Shown piece after piece: positions 30,889-41,640 of a stretch of DNA of 64,000 nt. The notes under the pieces are model-generated. The model was not told the origin of the DNA and did not search any database. It saw nothing but the letters and a program-made list of their open reading frames with translations. The stretch spans positions 146,347,767-146,411,766 of the forward strand of contig OZ038378.1 in the NCBI GenBank assembly GCA_964036045.1. Direction: 5' to 3'. The position numbers and the translations under genes were made by a program. Source of the DNA: Eutreptiella sp. 'Long Island Sound 2002'. Lineage: Eukaryota > Euglenozoa > Euglenophyceae > Eutreptiales > Eutreptiaceae. The stretch's first letter is position 1. Every line of letters starts with the position of its first letter.

Positions 30889-31062
30889 CTCAAGTAACTG
30901 CAGCCCCCCCCCCCCTCCCCCCGCTTAACACACCACCTTTCAATGCATCCCCATCTTATCTCCGCCACGTTCAGCAAGCTTGTGGAACCCTGAGTACGGG
31001 TCCCTCGTACTAAAAATCGGGGTAAAAACGTGCAGCATTGTTGTCTATGTGCAATTGCAAGA

Positions 31063-31236
31063 GATGCAAAGACCGCCATCAGTGGAACACATTTGCCAAG
31101 AGTTTCACTATCAACAGTGAAGCACACTGCAACAGGTGCAGTTGCAACAGATGCAGAGACCGCCATTAGTGGAACACATTTGCCAAGAGTTTCACTATCA
31201 ACAGTGAAGCATAGTGCAGAATCTCAGGTGTGGAGC
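31063..31236 (+). repeat. 87-bp tandem duplication
   Basis: Two units starting GATGCAAAGACCGCCAT and GATGCAGAGACCGCCAT are 87 bp apart, and each contains one of the dispersed palindromes. The period is a multiple of three and the plus frame stays open, but I see no other sign of coding. Confidence 0.8.
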
Positions 31237-31487
31237 ACAAGTACGGAGACAGTTCGACGCAAAAGTTCAACAACTCTTTGGTACCCACTAGCTTCAAATG
31301 GTTTCGCTGTTGACAATGAAACTACTCCTGGAAAAACGGTAAATCACTAATGGCATGGTCACTACAAAGGAATACAAAGGTGATGAAAACATCCCCATTC
31401 GGGCATGGTTTCTAGTACACCCTCTTGCTACGGGGCTAGTGCCATCTATAGTGGGTGACCATGTCGTGGTGCGATATGCACCAGGTG

Positions 31488-31572
31488 CCTACGAGGTGGC
31501 GATTCTGGGAATCGAACCAGCATCTCCATATCCGAAGACAAGCTTAGTACCACTCGACCAGAAGATTCCTAT
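31488..31572 (-). repeat. tRNA-like SINE head
   Basis: On the minus strand an A-box-like TGGTCGAGTGGTACTAAGC is followed by a B-box GGTTCGATTCC about 35 nt later. The T stem pairs poorly, so a functional tRNA is unlikely. It is probably a SINE promoter region or a tRNA pseudogene. Confidence 0.5.
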
Positions 31573-32360
31573 GCCCCATTTCCCATTTTCGTTTTTTCCC
31601 CATCCGGTTTTTTGTAGCGCGTCCAAAAAAAAAGAGAGAAGTTTTGGACGTTTCAACATTGTAATTCGTGACATTTGGTCCCGGTGTCATACCCTTGTGT
31701 CCGGGTACTGTGCATAATGGTAGAATATCTTGCAGTACACAAGCAGTTTCACTGTCACCGGTGAAACCGGCAAGCATGCAGTGAATAGTACCACTTGACG
31801 CAACTGGCAGTTCTAAACTGGACCTCGAACTGACAGCCCAACTAGAAAGCAACTTGGTGCACAAGCCTGAATGCACATGGAGTTTCACCGTTGACAGTGA
31901 GACTTCGCTGCAACCGTACCCAGGTTAGCCATCTTACCGGAAAGCAACAGGGCTAGGGAACACTGTGCGAAAAACACAGACAATCTGGGGAGGTGGGCAG
32001 GGGGGCTCAACGCAGACCATTCTGAGGTATACAAAACTCTTTTGGTGAAAGAGTTTCATCGTTGACATTGAAACCATGAAGGGATGAGCCCTCATAATGG
32101 TTTTCGTTGGCGGAACGATGTCCCGGATCTGGTCGTCGGGTATGCACATACCCCAGCAAGCATCATACATCCCCTGACCTTAGCAACATGTGATGGGCAC
32201 GCATGCATCGTGCATATATACACACCGACAGACATTGTTTTGGTAGGCTGCCATGGACCAAGTGGACCAATCATTGCCATGCTAGGCCCAAGCCCGGCCA
32301 AGCCTGGCGGCCTTTGGTAACAAAGTACGGCCAAAAGTCAACAAAGGGGGGGGGGTCTGC

Positions 32361-32573
32361 CAGGGATACATTAGAAGGGAAGGGGCCTCAAAGGGGGCCC
32401 CAGAAGCGGTTAGGCAGGCGGTTGGAGGAGGTTGCCAAAGCAGTTGGGGGCGGTTACTGTCGGTTACAAATGCCATTGAGGCTGGCACTTGGCGTCAGGG
32501 AGACAGTGGCCGGGCATAGGCTGGGCGCCCTGGGGGGGGGGGGGGGGGCTCCCTCCCTTCCAATGCATCCCTG
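32361..32573. mobile_element. hAT-like MITE, copy 1 (213 bp)
   Basis: The ends are CAGGGATACATTAGAAGG and, reverse complemented, CAGGGATGCATTGGAAGG. An 8-bp duplication GGGTCTGC flanks it at 32353-32360 and 32574-32581. CAGGG termini and 8-bp duplications are hallmarks of hAT transposons. It is non-coding; the internal sequence matches 56360-56570, apart from an internal G tract of different length. Confidence 0.9.
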
Positions 32574-32599
32574 GGGTCTGCACTCCTGAACCAATGAGG

Positions 32600-34250
32600 A
32601 GGCCCCTGTGATGTGAACAAGCACCAACGGTGCCCAAGAAAAATGTGCTGTGCTGCGGCATGCTCCAACCGGTGTTGCTTGGACGCGTACTGACGTTCAC
32701 TGAAGGGTTGGGGTGGTTTGGTTGATGAAGAGTGGTCAGGCTCCCCCGCAGCACTTTCAAGGAAAACTGCCGCACACGAGACCCCATCACAGTGCACAGC
32801 TGCGCGCAGGATTGTCCAAAGCCAAGACAGGGACTGTTGAGCGCCAGGATGTGGGGGGGTGTCGAAGTGCTGCCCGAGAGAGTCGGGATTCCTCGATGAA
32901 AGTGTTGCGCTTCGCGTTGTCATGGACGCGATGGACGGGGTTTGGTACAACTGAAGGCCCGAGGTCGACACCATGTGTGGCGTGATGGGTGCTTCGGCAG
33001 GAAATCATTGCGGAGGAAAGGGCCCCTCTGACCCCCCCTCCCTGACATCCAACGCCCGGATGACACTTGATTTTTGAGGTGGGATCCATCCCCAATGTCA
33101 GTCTTGTTGCTGGCCATTGGTGTTCCACTTTGTCAGTGCGAGGCAGCAATTTACCAGCGGCCGTGTCTATCACCGCTACCTGGATTGAATACTGGAGCCC
33201 AGTCGCAATAGTGGGGCTGCGGTCAGATCCGTGCCTGGGTGTACCGGGTGTACTCTGGCCAGACGTGTGCGTATTCTTTGTCAAGTACCCCCCGCCCCCC
33301 TTGCAATCTCCCCCGTTAGCGCGCGACGGTCTCCCGGGGGGGGGGGGGGGCGGTCGCCAAGTGACGGTCTCCCCGGGGGGGGGGGATTGCAAAGCGGGGG
33401 GGGGGGGGGGTAGGAAGGTCCTGTGCTCCCTACGAAGCGCCCCGTTCTCAGAGGCCGCTCACCCCTTCCTCTTCCCTGCGATGGGTTCGGGGATCTGGGT
33501 TGTGTCGACTTCAACAACACCATCCCTTGCCCCTGGAAGGGTCCGCCTGAAGCGGTGACCAAGCGCCCCAGCCTTCCGCTGCGCCGCCACATGCAGCGCC
33601 ACAAGACCGGGCGCGGGAGGGAGGGGGATTAGAGTGTATGGCAGTCGACACAGCGCCACGGAATTAGGAGGACACAGTGTCGAGGGAGGGCAGGGGCACG
33701 GGTGAGGACCCCATGACACCTGGACCTTCCTGGTCCCTCAGCCAGTGTCGGCGCTCCTCCGTCGTGCACCGGCCCCTGAGGTCGGTTGACCGAACTGTAG
33801 AGAAGGGGAAATTCTGATGTGTAAAGCCTGCGGAGGATGTTCAGGTTTGGAGATGGCGGTTGGTGTTTCTGTCCCACCAACGTCTTCCCCACCCGTCATG
33901 GTCAAGGTCACGATCAAGGTCAGGGTTGCAAGGGTTCGTCACACACCAAAAGGGGTATTATGGGTGGTGTGGGGTCAGTTCAGGCTAGCAACCCCTTTTG
34001 AGGTTGCCTGGTGGGTCCTGGGGGAGTGGTTTGGGCTCTTCTGGGAGGCGGTGGTGGTAGGCATCGGGGCTATAGCAAGCCATATCAATTCTAGCACCAA
34101 CAAAAATACCGAAACTTTTTCTCGCCAAAAACCGTGCAACAACGCCTGAAATGAAGTGTCAGCCACTTCTCAATTTTGGAGGCAAGAACCCCCTAACCCC
34201 CCATTCATAGTCCAAGAGTGCCACAAAAAGTTGTACCCCTTCAGATTTTC
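32600..34250. other. Interval without a secure gene, G-tract rich
   Basis: Long G tracts occur around 33338-33412. Open frames on both strands are low in complexity and lack domains. I see no RNA genes or element ends. Confidence 0.4.
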
Positions 34251-34733
34251 CCTTCTAGCCCCTTCTGGCGTTCAAGTCAGGAACAATATAGCAACCAGCA
34301 CGTAAAAATCCTCCTTTGCCGCCGCCCTGTCCGCCACCAGGGTGCCACAGCAGCGCAAGAAGGGTCCCCATTCCCCCTTTGCAGCGCTGCAACGGCACTG
34401 CTATGTGCAATGCTGGTCCCAGCATCTGCGCAGGTGAATGGCAGGGTCCGTTGGGGTGTAGTGCACATCCTTCAGACCGCCGGTGGCGGACTTGATCACG
34501 ACGTGGAACTTCAGAGGCCTGGCAAGCCACACCACCCCCGACTCATACACCTGCAGCATGTGTGGAGAGGATGCAGGCAGCACCTGGTGCAACCAAATCA
34601 GTGGGGCCTTGAGGCATGCGTGTGGCCACAAAGTCAACAAGCTTTGTCAGACTTGCCACCAGCCTCCCCCAGCTCAGATGCAATCGGGAGGAGGTGGGTT
34701 CTACCAGGCGTAAGCTGGTTCCTACTGAGTTGT

Positions 34734-34901
34734 GGTTTCGGGGGGAGTGGATCTTTATTGAGCAGCACATGGTAACCTCCACCGGCCCCTGTGAAGACTC
34801 CCCCAGACCACTTGACGGTCCACTCAACCAGCGGGAGGAACAGTCACCAAATGATGGTGGGGGGGAACACGCGCAAGAACCCCAACCAGACCTTTCCACT
34901 G
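34734..34901. repeat. 168-bp dispersed repeat, copy 2
   Basis: Near-identical partner of 4531-4698. It starts GGTTTCGGGGGGAGTGGATC and diverges abruptly after CCTTTCCACTG. Confidence 0.85.
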
Positions 34902-35376
34902 GAACTCGATTGTACCCGGAGGAAAACTTGTCTTCGGTACCGTGGACTTTTGGGGGGGGCTGTGCAAGGAGGGGGCCTCAACATGGTCAGGTTGCAGCGT
35001 CCGCATTAGGCTCTGGTCGCGCCTGCCCCGCGACTGTCATCGCCATCTGTCCTTCATGCCAATGTGCGGCGCATCCGTTGAGTGTCCGGCAAACAGTTGT
35101 TCATCCCTCGACCCTACCTCCGCTGGCTTCACTGGCGCTCCGGGCTCTACTGGGTGAGGCGTGCATTCTGGTCAGGGGTCACTCGCTCCCTGTGCTGCTG
35201 TAGTAGCTGGCCCCGTCTGGGCGGGAAGAAAATTGCTCTGCGAGGGGGGGGGGGGGTGACACGGAAGCCCATTTTCCCAACCCCCCCCCCTCCTTGGCCG
35301 CCGTGACGGGAGGGGGGGCTCAGGGCGGGGGTGTCCGACCTGCCGTGCCGGGGGGGGGGGGGTCAACCCAACATCT

Positions 35377-35637
35377 ATGGCTCAAAATGATACCCATGTT
35401 GCGCTGAACATTTTGACTACTCAAATGTGGGGGGGCCGCATGCAGGTCAACAAAGCGCTCCACACATGCACGTCCTGGTATGCATATGCAGCAATGTTCG
35501 GCAGTTCTCCACATATTGCGTCCCTTCTCAGGGAAAGACATTATGTACATCCTTTCATACCGCCGGCTTGTAATACCTTTATCCGGGCCGTCTTTTGTCG
35601 GCCAACAAAACTAGCCTACATGGCACTGTACAGATGA
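35377..35637 (+). CDS. Hypothetical short ORF
   Basis: ATG at 35377 opens 86 residues with a plausible amino-acid mix (SLLRERHYVHPFIPPACNTF, AFCRPTKLAYMALY-like tail). No domain is recognised and both strands are partly open. It may be a relic. Confidence 0.25.
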   Translation: MAQNDTHVALNILTTQMWGGRMQVNKALHTCTSWYAYAAMFGSSPHIASLLRERHYVHPFIPPACNTFIRAVFCRPTKLAYMALYR

Positions 35638-36405
35638 GAGGGGGACTGACTTGGTGGCTTGCACTTCAAGCTTGCGTGATGCTGGCACAAGATCGGCCAA
35701 CTTGCTGTGCCTGCCCCCAGCCAAAGGCAGGGAGGTTGGTGTGTGTGTGTGTTTTGCTTTCTTGCTTTTGACTTGCCTGAGACTAATCAGTTGTAAGTGC
35801 ATCCGAGTCGATCTGTCATTCTTCAATGCGGTGTTTGCAACACAAGACTCATATCTACTGAGGCCGTTTGATTGCGAGTCCTCGGACATCGGGGACTGGG
35901 GCTGGGAACCCCCCGAGTCCATATGAGAGCCTATATCTGAGTGATACCTGGGTGAGATGACATCTGTACTTGGTGTGTGAAAGAGCACGCGCCGATGCCT
36001 GGGTTCAAGCGTGGACATCGGCTGCAAGCCTATGTCCCTCCACATCACATCAGGGGGTGGACTTAGAGTGGGGGTCGTGGGGGCCCATGAAACCGTGGAC
36101 CCAGACGGTGAAGATAATCCACTGAGCTGCGCAGAGGCACGTACTCGCGGTGGTGTCGAGGACACGCTGTGACATGACACATGGGATCCTTGTGGGGATC
36201 CAAAAAGGCAACGTATTGGCGTACGCTGGATGGATGGAGGGGTCGCTGGGGTCCGATGGTGCGAGCCACAGACCAAGACTGGAGTTTCTTTTAGAGGAGT
36301 GGTGAGCTCCATGATGTCTACAGATCGGGAGACTGCCTGCGCCCTTCGTGGCGTCGGGGTAAACGGTAGCTCAAGTGAGATGACGGGCCTATCCTGATAA
36401 AACAT
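35611..36405 (-). pseudogene. LINE ORF2 C-terminal tail relic
   Basis: A Ser/Thr/Pro-rich frame beginning YQDRPVISLELPFTPTPRRA overlaps the end of the RNase H relic in another frame. It probably represents the tail of the same protein after a frameshift. It ends in a basic, Ser-rich stretch without a known domain. A separate ORF cannot be excluded. Confidence 0.45.
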
Positions 36406-36900
36406 GATACAACGGAGAGCTGAACCGACCTACCTCTGCCAAGTGATCAGCATGACGATTGCCTGCTATGACTGCTACTGTATGACTGGGAACCTTAATC
36501 CAGCGTAAGCGCATGGTAGCACTATCAATCAAAGACAACAACTGGATCCAGAGATCTACATTGGCCACTGGGCCGCACTTGTTGACCCACCCTTGCTCTC
36601 TCCAACGGTAGGCAGAACCCGTGACACCATCATATGCATACTGTGAGTCTGTTGCTATAGCTAATTTACCAGCTGTTCCTTGAGTATGCTCAAGGAGCCG
36701 TATTATGGCCGTGAGCTCTGCTCTGTTGTTGGACTGTGCCATGTCCACTGGCAAGAAGCCAGAGAAATCCCATTGTCCTGGAATGGTGCATCCAAAGCCT
36801 GCAACCCACCCCACACGTGCATGGTACTCTGCTGACCCGTCTGTGTAAGCCAGAAGCCATCCCTCACTTTCTAGAGAATCGATGTGGGGGGGGGGGGGAT
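36389..36900 (-). pseudogene. LINE RNase H relic
   Basis: The RNase H motifs are AYTDGSAEYHA, NNRAELTAIIRLLEHTQG, IATDSQYAYDGV and IKVPSHTVAVIAGNRHADHL, giving the four-acid and His pattern. It resembles the RNase H of the full LINE (10595-15217) more than the 3907 relic. Upstream sequence past the G tract at 36887 is unrelated, so the insertion is 5'-truncated. Confidence 0.8.
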
Positions 36901-37975
36901 TATTGGTGGAAAAAACTTTTTCGGGCCAACATTTGTGTTCCTGCGCCTTTGGCGCCAACATCCGTTCTTACACAAAACAAAGGGCCCGACACGGAACCCC
37001 ATTTCTCCAACCTCCCCCCCTCCTTTGGCGGGCGTCCTTGTCACCCCCCCCCCCCCCCCGGAGAGCAATTTTCAGGTCGCCCTGGCCACACATGGTCGGG
37101 CTTCGTGAGGGCCTTGGGTTGAAAAACCCAGTGGGTACAGGGTCGATTAAAGTTAGTATACACACAACATTCAACATTCAGGGGGTGAGGCAGCGCGATC
37201 CTTCCGTGCTACATGTGCAAGGAGGGGGGGGGGGGGGGTAACGAGCTGCCCTGCTGGACATGGGGTGGCATGTCTGGGTCGCACCAACGAGAATGCTGCA
37301 GGATGCAAAGATCATGCCACACGGGTTGCAGGAATCACCCTGTAGGCAGCAAGGAAGCCAAGACATGGACGACCTCCTCCCTGGATCTTGTGGAAAGCAC
37401 CCTCTGAATTGCTTCAGGGTCATGGGAACAACTGCAGAGGTGGTGGGCCATTCCGGGGGTCGGAACCTGATTCCTCAGAATCCAAAGAATGTTTGCGGAG
37501 GTTGGAGGTTGAATTGTTGGATTGGGGCAAAATGTCCTACCATTAGGGCCTTTATGTGCACTGTGCAGGTCATTGTAGGTTTCCCTGCAGCAAGGGGAGG
37601 CTGTTGCACGAAGGCTGGTTGGTTACCGCGTGATGCAACTGGTGTCCAGTGCTTCGTCTGGACCGAGGCCGTGCATCTATCGACAGTGGGAGGGGGAATG
37701 TGCAGTTTGTTTGTTTTTTCTGGTCAGAGTTGAATGTTAGTGCCACTAATGCTCACCATTGCGTGTTTCTGCATGGTGTCCCTCCACTGCCAACCCTGGC
37801 AGGCACTGGTTTCATCAAGAATGCGAGGCCAGTACCACTGGACATTTCGGCCCCACCGCACCATGTGATTTTTTCAGGGACATTATTTCATAGGATCCTC
37901 AGTCGGGCGGTAGAATAGCAAACGAGGCATGAGTAGCTTGCCACGGGACATCAGACTCTTACTCCCACATCTTTG

Positions 37976-38370
37976 GCAAGCCTAGGAAGTATCCATATCT
38001 AGAGTATCCGAGTATCCAGGAGGCCACAAAAAAATGGGGGAAATGGGGGAAATGGGTGGGGATGGGGGGGGAATGGGGGGAAATGAAAAACAGTCACAAG
38101 TACATCATGGAAAATGTATGAAAATGCTCCAACAAGAAAGAAAAATGGGGGGAAATGGGGTAGAAATGGGGTGAAAATGGGTGAAAAATGGGACACGGTC
38201 AAGCAACCTCTGCATTTTTCCGGGTCCCATTTCCCCCATTTTTCCCAACGTCACCAATAACCCTACAGGGCCGTTAATAAAAAATTTGGGATCTAAGTAT
38301 CCGGTGGAAAACTGGGGGAAATTTGAGGTGTCCAGAGGTAGCAAGAAAATTGGATACTTCCTAGGCTTGC
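37976..38370. mobile_element. 395-bp MITE with perfect 20-bp TIRs
   Basis: Both ends read GCAAGCCTAGGAAGTATCCA in inverted orientation, without mismatch. TTTG flanks it on each side (37972-37975 and 38371-38374), a possible 4-bp duplication. The interior is a purine-rich array of ATGGGG/AAATGGGG units and a hairpin-like GTATCC cluster near the left end. No coding capacity; the superfamily is unclear. Confidence 0.85.
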
Positions 38371-39244
38371 TTTGCGTTAGCACAGCTGTGGTCAGGGAAA
38401 GCAACGGCAGCACAGGCAGGTGGTGCTTGGACAAGGCAGTGCTTACATAGAAACCTAAAGAAGCCGCCAGAAAAACGACGGTAGCACTTGGTGGTGGCGC
38501 TTACCTGTGGTGGCGCTTACCTGTGCTGGCGCAAAGGGTGGGGGGGGGGGGGGGACTAACAGCAGAGTTGGTGGACCCACAGCGTGAATTGGCTTCGGAA
38601 CGGACTGAGAAATCTGCAGTGATCAGCACCGATACCACACATGCTCCAATGAAGCACAAGGCACACTGACTAGAGCCGACCTTATCCGACCAAACGGGCT
38701 GACAAGAACGGCAACTACTTGATCTTGACTAGAAAGCCAAAACACAAAAAACAGAAGAACAAAAAGGCAGCGGCGGGGGGGGGGGGGGGGCATCCCTGCT
38801 GGTTTGTGAGGGAGATCTGTTCTTGGTGATACATTGCCCCAAGTTGACGGCTGCCGGTTGAAGGATGGTGCGGTGGGGGTGAAATGGAGAGATCACCACA
38901 GACAGTCAGACAGTCGTGTTGTTTTTTCCCGAGAACACTACATGCCCAAACAACAACTGGCCAAGATTCACAATGCAAATTGTACACCCCCAATCTCCCC
39001 CGCTCCCTTCACAGCCCCCTGCCATAGGGGGGGGGTCTCCCCACCCCCTGTTACTAAACGACGGTGCAGCCCCCATGCAGGCTGCGTGCCTCAACCCCCT
39101 TTTACTACACCTACTCTTTAACAAGAGGAGAACTTTTCCTTGGCACCAGACATTGAGAACGCAAGTGACAGTGCCCACCAACCACTCACCTGACAACTGA
39201 CCTGGGCCAAAAGGCAGGCCACGCAAAAAACCGCGGTGCCAGAC

Positions 39245-39650
39245 ATAGATGTGCTGCACTCCACTTACAATCAAGTGTACTCCATTTGCAATCCAGGGTA
39301 CTCTGCTTGCAAGCATGGGTACTCCGCGTACCGTGTCCAGTAGCCTTTATGGAAACACCTCGCCCCCTTTGTGAAAAATGGGGCCCTGAGTCTCAAAGAA
39401 AAACGTGACCTGGGTACTTTTTTTTGTGCTGCAACCGGAGTGTACTTTTTTTTTTGACATAATCCGAGGACCAAAAAAGGTGGGGAAAATGGAACTCTTG
39501 CCCTGGAACCCAAGTACCTTTTTTTTACACCCGAGTCCACTCTTTCTTGAAATGCAAACCCGGGTACCAAAAAAACCAGTTACCCAAGTACTTTCTTGGC
39601 GCTGTAACTTGAGTACACAAAACTCGGGTTGCATCATTTACACTTTCTTT
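39245..39650. repeat. Degenerate tandem repeats with GTAC-centred units
   Basis: The left part (39245-39345) has roughly 22-bp units of the type GTACTCCATTTGCAATCCAG. The rest alternates T or A tracts with CCCAAGTACC / CCCGGGTACC motifs at about 45-55-bp spacing. The minus strand is partly open only because of the repeat. Confidence 0.65.
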
Positions 39651-39989
39651 TTCTTGGGTTCCCCAAAAAAAAAGAAAACAAAAAGGATACACCAAGACAC
39701 TGCCCCCCGGCTGTGGGACTGTGCAAGGGTAGGCACTATATCGTGCAGGGGTCCACAATCGCAAAAGGGGAAGCCCGTGTTTCCAGCCTGAGACGGCTGC
39801 AAGCCCCATGTGGCAATCCAGTTGACACATCTCTGGACGGCCGACAGACGGTATGGACACTACATCCAGAAGACTGCCCTTGTTTCACAAAGCCGCCCAC
39901 CAAGAGCTTCAAGAGACAGTCCACTCTGGGGCACATTCAGGGGGGAGTTACCCTTACCGGCCCTGGTGGCCCCTCTGCCCCAGCGCACA

Positions 39990-40425
39990 CCAGTCGCTCG
40001 TTGACATAATAGCGGACTTTGGACTTCAACGACCGCACGATCTTAAATGTAGTACCATCGCTGTAGGCCCCAGCCAACTTCATCCACTGCCCTCGCTCTA
40101 CAACACTTGCGGAGCCTGAGCTTGTCAGCAGAAACCCGTAGTCAATGACATTAAAAGAGGTGCTGAAAGGACGGTCCGACAGCTCCAGGCCACAGTACAG
40201 GTCTGGGGTTTGGCTGGCGGTGAATCCTACGGCATCCATTGTGCGGGCTGCCTCCGCCCCAGCGCTCCAGAAGAACGGGGCAACGGGGGCACCATCGCGG
40301 GAGATACCACCCACAACGGCTGACACGTTGACGGCGTTTTTCCATGTGACGGAAGGCCCCTGGCTGAGGGCGCATGGCAAGACTGTTGCGGCTGCCAGCC
40401 ACAAGCACAGGCTGGCAAGCCTCAT
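39990..40425 (-). CDS. First exon of a secreted beta-sandwich-type protein
   Basis: ATG at 40425 opens a clear signal peptide (MRLASLCLWLAAATVLPCAL, cleavage near LSQG). A domain follows with VTWKNAVNVSAVVGG, GFTASQTPDLYCGLELSD, VIDYGFLLTSSGS and KVRYYVNERLV. This matches the repeat seen in many protist and bacterial surface proteins: VTW-N start, an 'FTASET' strand, an 'IDYA' strand and a terminal 'YYkNG' strand. A GT donor at 39990-39989, directly after NERL, fits the domain end. Later exons are not seen, and the GTAC repeats start about 340 bp downstream. Confidence 0.65.
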
Positions 40426-40634
40426 GACGGATGACTGCAGTGGCACCAAACAAGGTGTGGAGTACTGGGCGCCATACCGTGTGAATCCTAAGTATTTGCG
40501 GAATCCTTCTGTCTGCTTCCTTTTTAGCTGCCTCTTCCTCAGCCCACATGCATGCTGTCCTCGATCGCAGTCGCTCACATCAGTGCTTTGCTGACACCAT
40601 CACTGTAAATAGTTTGCGCTATTTGCCATAAAAC

Positions 40635-40678
40635 GGTGGAAAGTCCAGCGATAGGTCCCCACCGACAGACCTACGCCC
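40635..40678 (-). other. Pseudoknot-type 3'-tail motif, copy d
   Basis: Same GGTGG/CCACC and TAGGTC/GACCTA interleaved pairings. It lies 3' of the RNase H relic 40833-41399 in LINE sense, with GGCGCC hairpins (40740-40754) between them. This fixes the motif as part of the LINE 3' UTR. Confidence 0.65.
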
Positions 40679-40832
40679 ACTCACAGTACAGTGTCTGAAT
40701 ACGGCGGCGAAGCTGCCACCACACATTGTCCACGAATGCGGCGCCCGAGGCGCCGTCACGATTTGTCCGACATATTCTGCTCCAGCTTGGGTTGGATAGC
40801 AAGGCATTATGCCGTCAGGGCTGCTCTCTTAA

Positions 40833-41399
40833 TTAGCTCACAGCGCCAGAGGCGCCAAGACAGGTCGGTTGCATCCATACCTTCCTCCTGCGTTTGCACG
40901 TGTCACTGACGTCCGTGCTGAACGCCGACGAGCCCCAGGACCCCTCTGACGAGCTGATCGTCTCCCATGCATCACTGACTTCCGTCCCAAAGCCCCCCTC
41001 CCCATCACTGCCATGTGAACGTTCAGAGGATGATACATTACTAGGCATCTCCTCCAGTCCCAATTGTTCCCAGAGGACCTCTACCCGCGGGCGCTTGGGC
41101 ATTGGCTGTTGATTATGGGGGTGCAATTGCCGCCCCACCTCCGCCAGGGCATCTGCTTCATGATTGCCCTGCACCCCAAGATGGGAAGGTGCCCAGTATA
41201 TTTGGAGCTCCTCACCCGCCCTTTCTCTCTCCCATAAAACCTGTTCCCATAGATCTTTATGCCCCACCTCCCCAACAGATGCACGCCATCCATGTCGTCG
41301 CCATTTGGGGGACCATTCCATAATGCCCTTAAAAACATACTCTGAATCCATGATGACCACCATGCATTCCCCAGGTCTCCTATGCAGCACAGCATGCAA
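40833..41399 (-). pseudogene. LINE RNase H C-terminal relic
   Basis: The frame starts within RNase H (IMDSEYVFKGIMEWSPKWRR), passes the His-containing YWAPSHLGVQGNHEADALAE and ends in a Ser/Glu-rich tail with a terminal basic patch (CKRRRKVWMQ). It is the same subfamily as 3907-4329. Frames upstream suggest a slightly longer truncated copy. Confidence 0.75.
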
Positions 41400-41587
41400 G
41401 ACCCCCCGCAGCTCTCCTCTGCTAACACTCTGTCGCTCACTCTGTCACAGCCTGTCCTGTATGGTTCAACAAGGCCTGGCCTCAAGATTAAGGGTGCACT
41501 GAGGCCTGGCTGGAGTGCGGCGCTAGTATGTGGACAGTCTGCCATCTACAGTCTGTTGAAGTACAACAACAACACTGTCTAGTGCCA

Positions 41588-41640
41588 CTCATGTATTTGG
41601 ACATTCTGAGACGTCTTTGCCTTTGCTGACAATCTTGTAG
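41588..41640 (-). pseudogene. Cys-rich ORF, 3' fragment beyond the LINE insertion
   Basis: After the target duplication the original frame continues KGKDVSECPNT to a TGA at about 41588. With 45287-45443 it makes one short ORF that the LINE interrupted. Confidence 0.5.
41621..41640 (-). repeat. Target-site duplication, 3' copy
   Basis: CTACAAGATTGTCAGCAAAG (minus strand) follows the poly(A) tail and matches 45287-45306. Five further A residues extend the match to 25 bp. Confidence 0.9.

Larger units (their letters stand above)
28683..32074. repeat. Cluster of eight dispersed 22-bp palindromes
   Basis: Half-sites GTTTCACTGT and ACAGTGAAAC are separated by two bases. Copies start at 28683, 29822, 31102, 31189, 31301, 31746, 31882 and 32053, all 22 bp long. 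The central step is TCAACAG in some copies and TTGACAG in others, so both orientations occur. Variants tend to keep some dyad symmetry. Flanking sequence is mostly unrelated except for copies 3 and 4, which lie in a tandem duplication. Confidence 0.85.

Noticed and set aside
31063-31236. CRISPR-like or coding repeat
   Set aside because: There are only two tandem 87-bp units with no spacers. It is a simple duplication containing the dispersed palindrome.
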